Assembly: GCA_017387515.1 (NCBI GenBank)
Contig: JAFOFC010000028.1
Span: 1 to 36,543 of the forward strand
Origin: Paludibacteraceae bacterium
Lineage (GTDB): Bacteria > Bacteroidota > Bacteroidia > Bacteroidales > Paludibacteraceae
Direction of reading: 5' to 3'
DNA length: 36,543 nt
Shown piece by piece: positions 23,710 to 32,449 of the stretch. Numbering within the stretch: position 1 is the first letter of the stretch; each line of letters begins with the position of its first letter. The notes under the pieces were generated by a model. That model had not been told where the DNA came from, searched no databases, and worked only from the letters and a program-made list of their open reading frames with translations. Both the position numbers and the translations under genes were made by a program.

Positions 23710-26700
23710 ATATTTTCCAATACAAAACAGGTAAAACAGTTAGGGTAAGCGGTAGGGTAAGCATGGTGCCAAAGCAAATTACCACTCCCATGGGCATCCA
23801 CAGGCTAGTTTGCGCTAAAATCATAGGCAATACCCCTAAAGCCGTGGTAGCCGATGTTAAGAATACGGGGCGCATACGGCGTTTCCCTGCTTCAAACGCA
23901 GCTTCTTTGGCCGATAAACGATGCGTTCTGCGTAACTCTTCGGCATATTCGTACATAATAATGGCATTGCGCACAATCACCCCAATAAGGCTTACTATGC
24001 CCAGCACTACGGTAATGGAAATATCCATCCTAAAAATAGAAAGCCCTACAAATGCCCCAAAAATAGAAAGCACAGAACTGGCCAGAGCCAATAGCGATAA
24101 GGATACTTTCTTAAAATGGTAAAGTAATAAGGCAAACATAACCAATAGGGCTGCTACTACGCTCCACAGAATTTGGGGAATCATTTGTTTGTTAAGCGAG
24201 CTAAGACCGCCAAAGGTAATGCTAACGCCTTCTGGTAGGGTGGGTAGCGATTGTTGTATCCATTGTTTTACCTTACGCTCGGCATCAACTTGGCTAGTAG
24301 TGCCCCGTAAGTCGCAGCCAATGGTAATGGTGCGTACCGAGTTGCGTCTTTCTATGCTAGCATGATGCCAACTGGGCGTAAGTGTAGCAACCTGTCTAAG
24401 TGGTACCCATACAGACGGATAGGCAGTAGGTATCATCATGTCTTCCAGTTGTTTGGGGTGGCTTATTTGTGCGCTATCGGTATACAATACTACAGGTATT
24501 TTGTAATCGTTTTCCCATAAGGTGGTAAGTGGGGTGCCTCCAGTTATGCTACGCAAGTACAAGGATAGTTGCGATTCGGTGATGCCCAATCGGGCAGCTT
24601 CGTTGGCGTGCAGGGTAAGTTGTGTTTGGGCGGTAAAATTGTCAAAAGAGGTGTGTACCCACGCCATTTCTACCTGCCTAGCCATAAATTGCTTAATAGA
24701 ATCGGCTATTAGTTGCATGTTGTCCCAATTGGTGCCTTGTATACGTACTTCTAGTGGATTGGGTGCCGCTTGGTAGTCCATTTGTTTAAATCGGACGTAA
24801 GCATTTGGAAAATAATTTTCGTAGTAAGGTCCCCATTGTTGTAGCAGTTGGGTGGTAGCATCGGTCGATGTGGTGTTGACTATAAATTGCGCGTAACTAG
24901 GATGCGCCATTTGAGGGGTGTACGTAGCATGAAAACGAGGCGATGCTTGTCCTACAAACGAGGTAATAGAGGTAATGCGATGGTCGGTGCGTAGCATGCG
25001 TGCTAGCGAATCGGCCACTTGGGCTGTTTCGTTGATGTCTGCATTTTGATGCAAGTGAATCTCAACAGCAAAGCATTCGCGTTCGGCTTTGGGTAGCAGC
25101 TGTAAGTTGCTGCGTGTTAACAAGAAAATGCCAATAGCCATGGCAACAACAAGCAGTAAGTAAGCCACTTTAGGCTGTTTAAAGCATAAACTAAGTAGCT
25201 TGTGGTATTGCGTTTGTAATTTATCAAAGAAAAGATTCTGAACCTTCTCGAATTTGCTTAATTGCTCTGTACTAGAACGTTTTACATATCGTGCAGCCAT
25301 GTAAGGGGTTACCCATGTGGCATAAAATATGCTGGCAGTAAGCGCAAACAATACGGCAAAGGGAAATAGCTGTACAAAATCGCCCAATGGGCCTGTAATG
25401 ATGCGAGTCATGGGGAAAAACATGCCCGATATGGCGCAGGTGGCTAGGGTCATGGGTACAAACAATTGATGGGTACTGACGGCTGCCGAATACCACCTAC
25501 TGTGCCCTTTTTCTAATAGGTCAGAGTACCCATCGATAACAATTACCGAATCGTCTACAATCATGCCTAATACAAAAATAAGGGCGGCTAGTGTAACGGT
25601 ATTTAATTCTATACCAGTAAGATACATTAGTCCTATACACACGGCTATGCATACTGGAACCCCTGTGCTAGCCACCAATGCAGTGCGCAACGGAAACAGC
25701 AATAGCATAACGGCTATTACTACCAATATAGAAATAACTATGTCTTTTAAGAACGAAACCACAGAGTCGTTTACCACCTTGGGTTGGTCGGTTATACGAT
25801 GAAAACGAATGTCGGGTGGAAGTTGCTTATACAGCAAAGCCAACTGTTCGTCTACCACATTACCAAATGATACAATGTTGTTGCCAGGAACCATTTCCAT
25901 GTTGATAATCAGGCACGAACGTTCGTCTTTAAGGGTGTCGGCCGCATTGCCGCTGTAAAATTTTACAAATTGTTTGGGTTGCGGATAGCGGCGCTGTATA
26001 GTAGCTACATCTTTTAAGCGGATGGTAGTTTTAGTAATGGGATCAGAATAAATAATTTGCTCGGCAATTTGGTAGGGACTGCTGTAGGGGGTACTAACTT
26101 GTATGGGTTGGCTAGTACCTAGGTTGCCACCCATAATGCGTAGGCCATGTAGCATAAGCGATGCTTGCAAATTAGTGGAGTTTATGCCATAGGCCGATAA
26201 CCTGGCTGGGTCTATCGTTACCGCTATTTCTTCTTGTTGCGTGCCCATAATCTTGATGCGTCCCATTTGGGGAATGGTGCGCAGTTGGGTACAAATGGTG
26301 TTGGCGTAGGATTCTAGCTCGCGCGGACTTCGCTCGTCGCTTTCTATGGCTAGTAGTACCGACGATGTATTGCCAAAATCGTCTACCAAGATGGTTTGCA
26401 ACGCACCTGGTGGTAGGCTGGTTTTTTGAAAAAGTTCTAGTCCAGCCCGTATTTTAGTCCATGCTTCGTTGCTATTTTGCACCGAATTCCTAAGCATTAC
26501 ATAGGCATATACTATGCCGTCTTCGGTTTTGGTGTAGGTGTTTTCTTTGTCGATGTATTCAAATCCATTCAGGTAATTTTCTAGCGGAATGGTTACTTGT
26601 TCCTCTACTTCTTGGGTGGTTGCACCTGGATAAATAACAGCCACTACACCCTGACGAATGGTGAATTGCGGAAATTCGTCTTTGTTCATAAGGGGTAGGG

Positions 26701-26791
26701 CTACTATGCCAAAGCCAGTAAGTAGCAGAATGATGAGGAATACAATGGTATGATTCCTCATGGCACTTTCTATGTGGTTTAGCCTACTCAT
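23696..26791 (-). CDS. RND-family efflux pump inner-membrane permease
   Basis: At 1,031 residues it has the full AcrB/MexF/CzcA size. It shows an N-terminal helix (about 12-32), a large periplasmic loop with YPGATTQEVEEQVTIPLENY, the proton-relay Asp pair in GMIVDDSVIVIDGY of TM4, a second large loop, and a closing helix bundle with GIVSLIGVIVRNAIIMYEYA. It exports drugs, bile salts or other amphiphiles by proton antiport. The heavy-metal (CzcA) signature is not evident, so HAE-type is more likely. It lies six bases behind the adaptor and overlaps tolC. Confidence 0.94.
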   Translation of the reverse strand: MSRLNHIESAMRNHTIVFLIILLLTGFGIVALPLMNKDEFPQFTIRQGVVAVIYPGATTQEVEEQVTIPLENYLNGFEYIDKENTYTKTEDGIVYAYVMLRNSVQNSNEAWTKIRAGLELFQKTSLPPGALQTILVDDFGNTSSVLLAIESDERSPRELESYANTICTQLRTIPQMGRIKIMGTQQEEIAVTIDPARLSAYGINSTNLQASLMLHGLRIMGGNLGTSQPIQVSTPYSSPYQIAEQIIYSDPITKTTIRLKDVATIQRRYPQPKQFVKFYSGNAADTLKDERSCLIINMEMVPGNNIVSFGNVVDEQLALLYKQLPPDIRFHRITDQPKVVNDSVVSFLKDIVISILVVIAVMLLLFPLRTALVASTGVPVCIAVCIGLMYLTGIELNTVTLAALIFVLGMIVDDSVIVIDGYSDLLEKGHSRWYSAAVSTHQLFVPMTLATCAISGMFFPMTRIITGPLGDFVQLFPFAVLFALTASIFYATWVTPYMAARYVKRSSTEQLSKFEKVQNLFFDKLQTQYHKLLSLCFKQPKVAYLLLVVAMAIGIFLLTRSNLQLLPKAERECFAVEIHLHQNADINETAQVADSLARMLRTDHRITSITSFVGQASPRFHATYTPQMAHPSYAQFIVNTTSTDATTQLLQQWGPYYENYFPNAYVRFKQMDYQAAPNPLEVRIQGTNWDNMQLIADSIKQFMARQVEMAWVHTSFDNFTAQTQLTLHANEAARLGITESQLSLYLRSITGGTPLTTLWENDYKIPVVLYTDSAQISHPKQLEDMMIPTAYPSVWVPLRQVATLTPSWHHASIERRNSVRTITIGCDLRGTTSQVDAERKVKQWIQQSLPTLPEGVSITFGGLSSLNKQMIPQILWSVVAALLVMFALLLYHFKKVSLSLLALASSVLSIFGAFVGLSIFRMDISITVVLGIVSLIGVIVRNAIIMYEYAEELRRTHRLSAKEAAFEAGKRRMRPVFLTSATTALGVLPMILAQTSLWMPMGVVICFGTMLTLPLTLTVLPVLYWKIYDKK

Positions 26792-26797
26792 GCGTTA

Positions 26798-27829
26798 TTA
26801 TTTTGCTATAACGGCTGCTTGGTGGTATAATTTTTGATAGCCACTTACAATAACGCTATCGCCTGTAGCTAGCCCATTCGTAATAAGCACCCCTGTTGCG
26901 GTGTATGGACCTATTTGCACGTTGTGGCGATAGGCTACTCCGTTTTTATATAGCCATACCGTATGCCCATTGGTTTGGGTTTGAATGCAGTTAGCTGGCA
27001 ATACAATTCCTTGTACCATTTGAGAAACTAAGTGTACCTTGCCAATCATTCCAGGCAAAAGTTGTTGCTTTAGATGAGCAGGTATAGATGCTATGCTAGC
27101 CGTAATGGTATAGGTGTGTCCAATGGGATTGGCCTGTAATTTTTTTTCGATGATGTGGATGCCTAAGGTATCGCTTTTTATAACATCCATGGTAAGGTAG
27201 CCTTTGTCGCCCACTTGTAGGGTGGCAATGTCCATCTCTGCTACATCAAAGCATACATGGTAGCTGTCTATATTTAATAAGGTAACCACAGGCACGCCTG
27301 GAGCAATGTTTTGGCCAATATGCAAGTTTATGTTGTCAACAATGCCATCTTGCGGAGCTTTTAGGGTGCAGTCGTTTAGCCGTTTTTGCGCCATGGTATA
27401 CATAGAGGTGGCTTGTTGTAATTGGCTTTCTATTTCTACCATTTTTTGTGGGGTAATGCCTCCTTGCTGGTACACTTGCTTGGCACGCTGGTAACCATCT
27501 TTGGCTTGGTTTAGGGTAGCTAGCGCTATTTGTAGGGCACCCTGCATTTGGGTAGAATCTACCACTAGTAATGGTTGCCCTGCTTTTACCTTATCGCCAT
27601 TTTTTACCATGATTTTAGTAATGGTGCCCCCTGTAGGAATGCTTAAAGGAATAGAAACGGGTTCTTTGATGGTGGCAACATAGGTATGTGTAGGGGTAAT
27701 GCTTTGTTGGTTAATGGCTTGTACCTCTACCTTTATGGGGTCAACTTGTTTTGTTTGGTTAATAGGGTTGGTACAGCTGCATACCAACAGGCTAACAAGT
27801 AAAAGATAGGTAAAAGTAATGCGTTGCAT
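26798..27829 (-). CDS. RND efflux periplasmic adaptor (membrane fusion lipoprotein)
   Basis: About 343 residues: a lipoprotein-type signal (LLVSLLVCSC, Cys near residue 20), a biotinyl-lipoyl half (IPTGGTITKIMVKNGDKVKA), a short alpha-hairpin, the second lipoyl half (LKAPQDGIVDNINLHIGQNI), then beta-barrel and membrane-proximal domains (LPANCIQTQTNGHTVWLYKN). It bridges pump and TolC channel. I place the start at ATG 27829, because the longer frame up to 27856 begins inside the predicted promoter at 27854-27861. ATG at 27841 is also possible. First gene of the operon. Confidence 0.9.
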   Translation of the reverse strand: MQRITFTYLLLVSLLVCSCTNPINQTKQVDPIKVEVQAINQQSITPTHTYVATIKEPVSIPLSIPTGGTITKIMVKNGDKVKAGQPLLVVDSTQMQGALQIALATLNQAKDGYQRAKQVYQQGGITPQKMVEIESQLQQATSMYTMAQKRLNDCTLKAPQDGIVDNINLHIGQNIAPGVPVVTLLNIDSYHVCFDVAEMDIATLQVGDKGYLTMDVIKSDTLGIHIIEKKLQANPIGHTYTITASIASIPAHLKQQLLPGMIGKVHLVSQMVQGIVLPANCIQTQTNGHTVWLYKNGVAYRHNVQIGPYTATGVLITNGLATGDSVIVSGYQKLYHQAAVIAK

Positions 27830-27853
27830 GTTAAAATACATTTTGTAAACAAG

Positions 27854-27861
27854 CAAAGTTA
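27854..27861 (-). promoter_or_regulatory. -7 box (TAACTTTG) of the efflux operon
   Basis: TAACTTTG on the minus strand would start transcription near 27847, about 18 bases before the chosen ATG. It is only 22 bases from the opposing -7 box of the next gene, so the two promoters are back to back and their -33 regions interleave. Confidence 0.5.
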
Positions 27862-27883
27862 GTGATTTTTTTAGAATTATGAT

Positions 27884-27891
27884 TACCTTTG
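27884..27891 (+). promoter_or_regulatory. -7 box (TACCTTTG) of the secreted protein gene
   Basis: TACCTTTG matches the consensus and lies 25 bases before the ATG at 27917. No exact TTTG is seen 19-21 bases upstream, where the divergent efflux promoter lies. Confidence 0.55.
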
Positions 27892-27916
27892 CCTTAGTTT
27901 CGTAAACATAAATAAC

Positions 27917-29842
27917 ATGAGAAAATGGATAGTAAGTTGTGTGTTGCTGTGCTTATCGCTAGTGACGCACGCTAATGGAATAAACAACGTAGGCAGTGTT
28001 ACCTATTTTCAGACTCCTACGCAGGGTGTAGTGTTTGATTATGCCGATGTGTACATGATGCAAGATGCCGATTATGCGCAGCAAATAGGCAATATGAATA
28101 CCACCGATTGGAAACGTACCGAGATGGTGATGAATAAATTGGTAGATTCAGAAGGACGTTTTTCGGTGTGGAAATTTATTCCATCGTACATTAAGCACGA
28201 AAGCACCGAACGTAAACGCTTGGTAGTAGAAATTTGGTTTTACAACGAACCACTTAAAGTAGATACTGCGTTGATATCGGTTAATAACGAGGGACAGTAT
28301 AATATACCTTATAAAGTAAGGTATCGTTACAAACTATCGCATTCGGATGGTAGTTTGCTGTACCAAAAAGATTATGGTGTTGTTCATGGTACTTATGCCA
28401 CATCTAATGTAGACTTTACCGATGAATTCCCCGTAGACGATAGAGTAGGTATTCAGGCTGCATTTATGCGTGTGCGTCAAGAAGTGTATGCTATGTACGG
28501 ATTTGGGTCGTTCGAGATGCCTTTTGGATTGTACGATTTTTCGTCGGTACAAGGTATTGATGTGCTTCAAAAACAACTGATAGAAGCCATGGACCAAAAA
28601 GAAGAATTAAAATTAACCGACAAAACCAAAAGTGTAATGGCGGCATATGCAGATTTGTTGGCATATCATTTGCACAAACTACCCGCAGAACAACAACCCT
28701 ATGCTAATCGCAACTTGGCATTGGCAAAAGCATGGTTGGGCGACACCTTGGCGGTAAATCACTTAGCTACTTACAAGGCTTCGTTAAAATCGGTGGCCGA
28801 TAGCATCGATTATTATGGCATAGATCTGTTTGTAAACTATTATCCTAAGGGCGTTAAAAAATACACCAAATTATTGCGCTTGCTTAGTGGTAACTTGCAT
28901 TGGATGGTAGATGCGTTTACCTACAACGACCTTTTGTGCAATGTTTATGAAATGGAATACCCCATACAATTTTTGCCTTTGCTTCCTTTAAACGGCAATG
29001 TAAAGCGTGTTGATGGACAAGTTACCCAAGACAATAAAGAACCCTTGAACTTTAAGTTAAAATACGACAAAAAAGGCCGTTTAAAATCGGTGGATATGAA
29101 CCGAGAAGAATACAACGACAAACAAAAAGTAAATGTTCGTATCAACACCTTGCATGTGTCGTACAAAAAGAACGAATACGATCGTATTACCTGTAGCCCT
29201 AGCGAATTTATTCGTATTTTAATGCCAGGTATAGAAGATTTAAACAAACCTGTAGATAAGGTAGAGCAAATTATGTCTTGCAAAACCGATAATGTATTGG
29301 GTGGTTTTGTAAAATTAAAAGTAGAGACACAAGAAACTAACCAGGTTCAATTGGGTGTAGATGGTAAGGTGTACATTAAGGGCGAAAAATCATTATCGCG
29401 TCCCCATGCTGCTTTAAAACGCATGGCCGATGCCAATGGCGAAAAATTCCCTGCGTTGGTATCGTCTAACTCGTCTGCTTACAACATGGAGGTAGAATTT
29501 GACGACAATGCTCTGGTACAATCGTATAATTGGAAAGGCTACGTGTTGATGGAGAAAAATGTGGGTTACGATAATTATGCCTTTATTAAGGCCGATTCGG
29601 TTGCCATGCAAGTATCTACCATCGTACCTTATTCACAAACAGAAGAAGGGTTGATAAACCACGACGTATCGTTGACCGTACAAAATCAGTTTGTAAAAAA
29701 TAGAGAAACATTAACTTTGAGCAAACCTTCGTATGGTATGAGCAATCAGTGGCCCGTATCGGTAAAATTTGACGACCACGGCAACTGGGTTTACTTAAAA
29801 GTAGGACCCTACGATGTAAAACGTACCATTACGTATCAGTAG
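27917..29842 (+). CDS. Large secreted protein of unknown function
   Basis: The 641-residue protein begins with a signal peptide (VLLCLSLVTHA, cleavage near residue 20) and has no further membrane segment, lipobox, or T9SS sorting domain, so it is probably periplasmic. The first 200 residues are beta-rich (WKFIPSYIKHESTERKRLVV, YKVRYRYKLSHSDGSLLYQK). The middle (about 225-330) is helical and might be a TPR-like region (ADLLAYHLHKLPAEQQPYAN). The last 280 residues are beta-rich again, with Rhs/YD-like strands (KLKYDKKGRLKSVDMNREEY; VSVKFDDHGNWVYLKVGPYD). I do not recognise the family. It is divergent from the efflux operon, from back-to-back promoters, and has its own strong terminator. Confidence 0.8.
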   Translation: MRKWIVSCVLLCLSLVTHANGINNVGSVTYFQTPTQGVVFDYADVYMMQDADYAQQIGNMNTTDWKRTEMVMNKLVDSEGRFSVWKFIPSYIKHESTERKRLVVEIWFYNEPLKVDTALISVNNEGQYNIPYKVRYRYKLSHSDGSLLYQKDYGVVHGTYATSNVDFTDEFPVDDRVGIQAAFMRVRQEVYAMYGFGSFEMPFGLYDFSSVQGIDVLQKQLIEAMDQKEELKLTDKTKSVMAAYADLLAYHLHKLPAEQQPYANRNLALAKAWLGDTLAVNHLATYKASLKSVADSIDYYGIDLFVNYYPKGVKKYTKLLRLLSGNLHWMVDAFTYNDLLCNVYEMEYPIQFLPLLPLNGNVKRVDGQVTQDNKEPLNFKLKYDKKGRLKSVDMNREEYNDKQKVNVRINTLHVSYKKNEYDRITCSPSEFIRILMPGIEDLNKPVDKVEQIMSCKTDNVLGGFVKLKVETQETNQVQLGVDGKVYIKGEKSLSRPHAALKRMADANGEKFPALVSSNSSAYNMEVEFDDNALVQSYNWKGYVLMEKNVGYDNYAFIKADSVAMQVSTIVPYSQTEEGLINHDVSLTVQNQFVKNRETLTLSKPSYGMSNQWPVSVKFDDHGNWVYLKVGPYDVKRTITYQ

Positions 29843-29857
29843 ATTGTCGCTTGTCGC

Positions 29858-29894
29858 AAAAAAAAATCTCAGCAGAAACTGCTGAGATTTTTTT
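29858..29894 (+). terminator. Strong intrinsic terminator after the secreted protein gene
   Basis: TCTCAGCAG (29867-29875), loop AAA, CTGCTGAGA (29879-29887), then seven T. With the upstream A-run the stem extends to about 16 pairs. Confidence 0.9.
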
Positions 29895-29950
29895 ATGGTT
29901 GTGATATGTTATTAAATTGATTTTTATGGAGGCATTTTTAGGCGTGCGCA

Positions 29951-29996
29951 GTGCGAGTAACCGGAGTTTAGTGACCTAAATGAGGATTACGAGCAC
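29951..29996 (-). ncRNA. Candidate RNA hairpin with symmetric G/A-rich internal loops downstream of efp
   Basis: GTGC/GCAC, GTAA/TTAC and TTTAG/CTAAA stems (29951-29954 with 29993-29996, 29957-29960 with 29987-29990, 29967-29971 with 29976-29980) alternate with a GA/GA internal loop and a six-by-six loop that also permits tandem G-A pairs; the apical loop is TGAC. It lies about 35 bases beyond the efp stop. The strand is uncertain, as the element is nearly symmetrical. Confidence 0.4.
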
Positions 29997-30031
29997 AAGC
30001 AACAACGACAAAATGACCCATTAAAATCGAT

Positions 30032-30598
30032 TTACGCTTTTACGCGGCCAACATAAGACCCATCACGAGTATCAATTTCAATCAATTCACCTTCGTTGAT
30101 AAACAAAGGAACGCGTACTTCAGCACCAGTTTCTACGGTAGCAGGTTTTAGGGTGTTGGTAGCGGTATCGCCTTTTAAACCAGGTTCGGTATAGGTAACT
30201 TTCAACACTACTTTAGTAGCAACTTCGGCAGTTAGCACAGTTTCGGTAGAGGTGTCGCTAAGAACGTCAACAATATCACCTTCTTTCATAAATGCCAAAC
30301 CGGTAATTTTATTTTTTTCGATAGGAATTTGTTCAAAGGTTTCTTGGTTCATAAAGATTAGGTCGTCGCCTTCTTGGTATAAGAATTGGTAAGGACGACG
30401 TTCTACACGTACGTCTTCTAGTTTGAAACCAATTTGGAAAGTTCTTTCCAATACACGACCGTCAACTACGTCGCGCAATTTGGTACGCATAAAGGTGTTA
30501 CCTTTACCAGGTTTTACGTGTAAGAATTCGATAACAAAATACAAACGGCCATCCATACGGATACACATACCGTTTTTAATGTCTTGAGAGTTAATCAT
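30032..30598 (-). CDS. efp: Elongation factor P
   Basis: At 188 residues the protein has the standard length with three beta-barrel domains. It starts with [20 protein letters not shown], has the loop KPGKGNTF whose K32 sits at the tip that reaches the ribosomal peptidyl-transferase centre, and ends with the OB-type motif [20 protein letters not shown]. It relieves ribosome stalling at consecutive prolines. No EpmA/EpmB modification genes are nearby. It is a single gene, with a good -7 box 45 bases upstream of the ATG. Confidence 0.96.
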   Translation of the reverse strand: MINSQDIKNGMCIRMDGRLYFVIEFLHVKPGKGNTFMRTKLRDVVDGRVLERTFQIGFKLEDVRVERRPYQFLYQEGDDLIFMNQETFEQIPIEKNKITGLAFMKEGDIVDVLSDTSTETVLTAEVATKVVLKVTYTEPGLKGDTATNTLKPATVETGAEVRVPLFINEGELIEIDTRDGSYVGRVKA

Positions 30599-30642
30599 AA
30601 TGGTATAAAAAATTGAATAAATAAATTACTATTGTTAGCTTG

Positions 30643-30650
30643 CAAATTTA
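30643..30650 (-). promoter_or_regulatory. -7 box (TAAATTTG) of efp
   Basis: TAAATTTG on the minus strand, with ATTG 21 bases upstream as a weak -33. Transcription would begin near 30636 and give a leader of about 38 bases. Confidence 0.5.
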
Positions 30651-30716
30651 ATACAAATCTTTGACTTTCCACAATACAATCATCAAATCTTTTCTGTTTT
30701 GGCATACTAAGACTTG

Positions 30717-31493
30717 TCATAGGACAACTTCAGACTCGTCAAGTAAAAATTTTCCTTTATCGTATGATTTTTCAATATTTTGAAGTAACTTTGCAGTGTT
30801 AGTGATTAAACCTCTATGTGAGTTAGGATGACTAGCTACCGATACAGAGCTGTTTGAATGTTCAAGCAGCTCTATTTTTATTACTTCAAATGTGTAAGGT
30901 TTGTTTGGAAAATGATAATCTCGATATTCGTAAATGGTTGTCTTGATTCGATAAAAACTATCCTTGAATAATATAGCTCCAAAGAATCTATGTATTAAAA
31001 CACTCTTGTTTATAGGATTATTAACAGAACGAATTCCGTTCACCTTGCTATAATCTGCGTGGATTTCTACTTCGATGCTAACATCTATTACCTGGGGTAA
31101 AACTTTTAATACAGACAAGTGTACGGCAAGGTTTTCGCTTTGCTTGCTTGATTGAATATATTTCTTTATAGCCGATTTGCTTATTAAGTACTCAAATTGC
31201 TCTGTTGTACCAATATGTGAAGTGTATGTTTTAATAAGGTGTTTTTCGGCCCATCTTTTTGCTTCTATTAAAGGTGTATTGCTATTAAAATTGTGTGGTA
31301 ACACTTGTAGTATGTCAATATCTTTATCTTTAAGATTTGGCATAACAATGCCTTTTGTTGATTCTGCTAATTGTTGGATGCGATCAAACTCATGTGTCGG
31401 ATTTTGGGATGAATAATTTACAAATGGTTCAGACGCAATGTTTTGTTTGCTTGGGTTAGAATCAGTAGATTTAGTTTTACTGTTTTCTTTCAT
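30717..31493 (-). CDS. LPD3-like domain protein, copy 3
   Basis: A 258-residue member of the same family as the genes ending at 787 and 10205. It has a different, charged N-terminus (MKENSKTKSTDSNPSKQN), then the shared SEPFVNYSSQN, EFDRIQQLAESTKGIVMPNL and ILQVLPHNF, a core with SKSAIKKYI, HLSVLKVLP, EIHADYSK, LIHRFFGAI, YRIKTTIYEY and FEVIKIELL, and a tail with NIEKSYDKGKFLLDESE. It lacks the SDAWDAIFRRF end of copy 2. It is divergent from a second copy of the structured RNA and a surface-glycan operon, the same layout as copy 1. Cytoplasmic by appearance; function unknown. Confidence 0.72.
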   Translation of the reverse strand: MKENSKTKSTDSNPSKQNIASEPFVNYSSQNPTHEFDRIQQLAESTKGIVMPNLKDKDIDILQVLPHNFNSNTPLIEAKRWAEKHLIKTYTSHIGTTEQFEYLISKSAIKKYIQSSKQSENLAVHLSVLKVLPQVIDVSIEVEIHADYSKVNGIRSVNNPINKSVLIHRFFGAILFKDSFYRIKTTIYEYRDYHFPNKPYTFEVIKIELLEHSNSSVSVASHPNSHRGLITNTAKLLQNIEKSYDKGKFLLDESEVVL

Positions 31494-31555
31494 AATGCTA
31501 AAAGATTAAAATTATTTTTTGGGTGAGGTGTAGCGCCTCTTGTATTAAGATACTG

Positions 31556-31587
31556 CAAAGATAGTGTAAGATGAGAGTAATAACAAA
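31556..31587 (-). promoter_or_regulatory. Bacteroidetes-type promoter of LPD3 copy 3
   Basis: Minus-strand TTTG (31584-31587) and TATCTTTG (31556-31563) are 20 bases apart, the same quality of match as for copies 1 and 2. The leader (about 55 bases) is unrelated to theirs. Confidence 0.7.
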
Positions 31588-31660
31588 TTTATTTGGTATT
31601 GGTAAGAAAACAGCCTACTATCAAAAAACGAATAGTCCTTGTATAAAATAAAAAAATCAG

Positions 31661-31668
31661 TATCTTTG
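31661..31668 (+). promoter_or_regulatory. -7 box (TATCTTTG) of the RNA leader and glycan operon
   Basis: TATCTTTG with CTTG (31638-31641) 19 bases upstream. Transcription would start near 31675 and give a leader of about 350 bases that contains the structured RNA. Small hairpins such as GTTTCA/TGAAAC (about 31694-31708) and GCATCG/CGATGC lie in the first part. Confidence 0.55.
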
Positions 31669-31842
31669 TAACGAGATAGTAAAGTTGCAAAGTTTCATTG
31701 TGAAACAATTGAAGTTATAGCAATAAAAAAAAAGAATAAATACCAAGTCATATTACATACAATAAGAGAAAAGATAAAGTAAAATGAAAGACTAGCATCG
31801 TAAAGGCGATGCAAGACATATTGATATAGCGTAAAAAGCCAT

Positions 31843-32011
31843 TCTTGATGCCCTGAAACTTCGACACTTTTAGGAATAAATTAATTACACAAGCAAGGTT
31901 TTATGTACGCTCGCGCCTCGGCGTGAGTTTTTCTGTGCATACATTTGGGTAATTAAGGTAGTCGAAGACCTCAGGACAACAAATTGAGCATGAAAGATTC
32001 ACGCTTTTTTT
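31843..32011 (+). ncRNA. Structured RNA leader, copy 2
   Basis: CCTGA (31852-31856) pairs with TCAGG (31971-31975), CTTCGAC (31859-31865) with GTCGAAG (31961-31967), TTAATTAC (31881-31888) with GTAATTAA (31949-31956), ATGTA (31903-31907) with TACAT (31940-31944), and the tip is the hairpin CTCGCGCC/GGCGTGAG (31910-31927, one G-T pair). Compared with the copy at 1107-1367, several paired bases have changed on both sides, while TTGA, TGAAACTTCG, ACTTTTA, AAGCAA and the internal ACC/GCC bulge are kept. The sequence ends with an imperfect GCATGAA/TTCACGC hairpin and seven T at 32005-32011, about 20 bases before the first gene. It may be an attenuator of the glycan operon or a stand-alone RNA. Confidence 0.62.
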
Positions 32012-32032
32012 GTGTCTAAATTTATAGTCACT

Positions 32033-32449
32033 ATGCAAATAAGAGGTCTGCTTCATAATGAAAAATTAAGCGAGTTTCTACGTTTCTGTTTCGTAGGAGT
32101 AGTTGCGACGTGTATCCACTATGGAATTTACTTGATACTTATTAAGACGGTTGCGATTGAAGGAAAGTTATGGGTTAATGTTGCATACTTAATAGGTTTT
32201 ATAGTTAGTTGGTGTTGTAATTTATTTATGACAGCAAAATTGACCTTTAAGACGGATGTTTCTGTTAAAAGAGGTATTTACTTCGCTATTACTCATGGAG
32301 TTAATTATTTATTACATATTCTGTTCTTAAATTTCTTTTTATTTCTTCAGTTTACAGAGCAGATTGCACCAATGTTAGTCTATTGTTGTGTAATTCCTAT
32401 TAATTTTATTTTAGTGCGTACTGTTTTCAAATCAAAAAAAATACAATGA
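32033..32449 (+). CDS. GtrA-family membrane protein (putative glycolipid flippase)
   Basis: About 138 residues with four transmembrane helices, starting LSEFLRFCFVGVVATCIHYG, the usual GtrA opening, and including VNVAYLIGFIVSWCCNLFMT. GtrA-type proteins are thought to flip undecaprenyl-phosphate-linked sugars to the periplasm for lipopolysaccharide or teichoic acid decoration. I prefer ATG 32033; an in-frame GTG at 32012 directly follows the terminator T-run. The stop overlaps the next start by four bases (ATGA), so translation is coupled. Confidence 0.85.
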   Translation: MQIRGLLHNEKLSEFLRFCFVGVVATCIHYGIYLILIKTVAIEGKLWVNVAYLIGFIVSWCCNLFMTAKLTFKTDVSVKRGIYFAITHGVNYLLHILFLNFFLFLQFTEQIAPMLVYCCVIPINFILVRTVFKSKKIQ

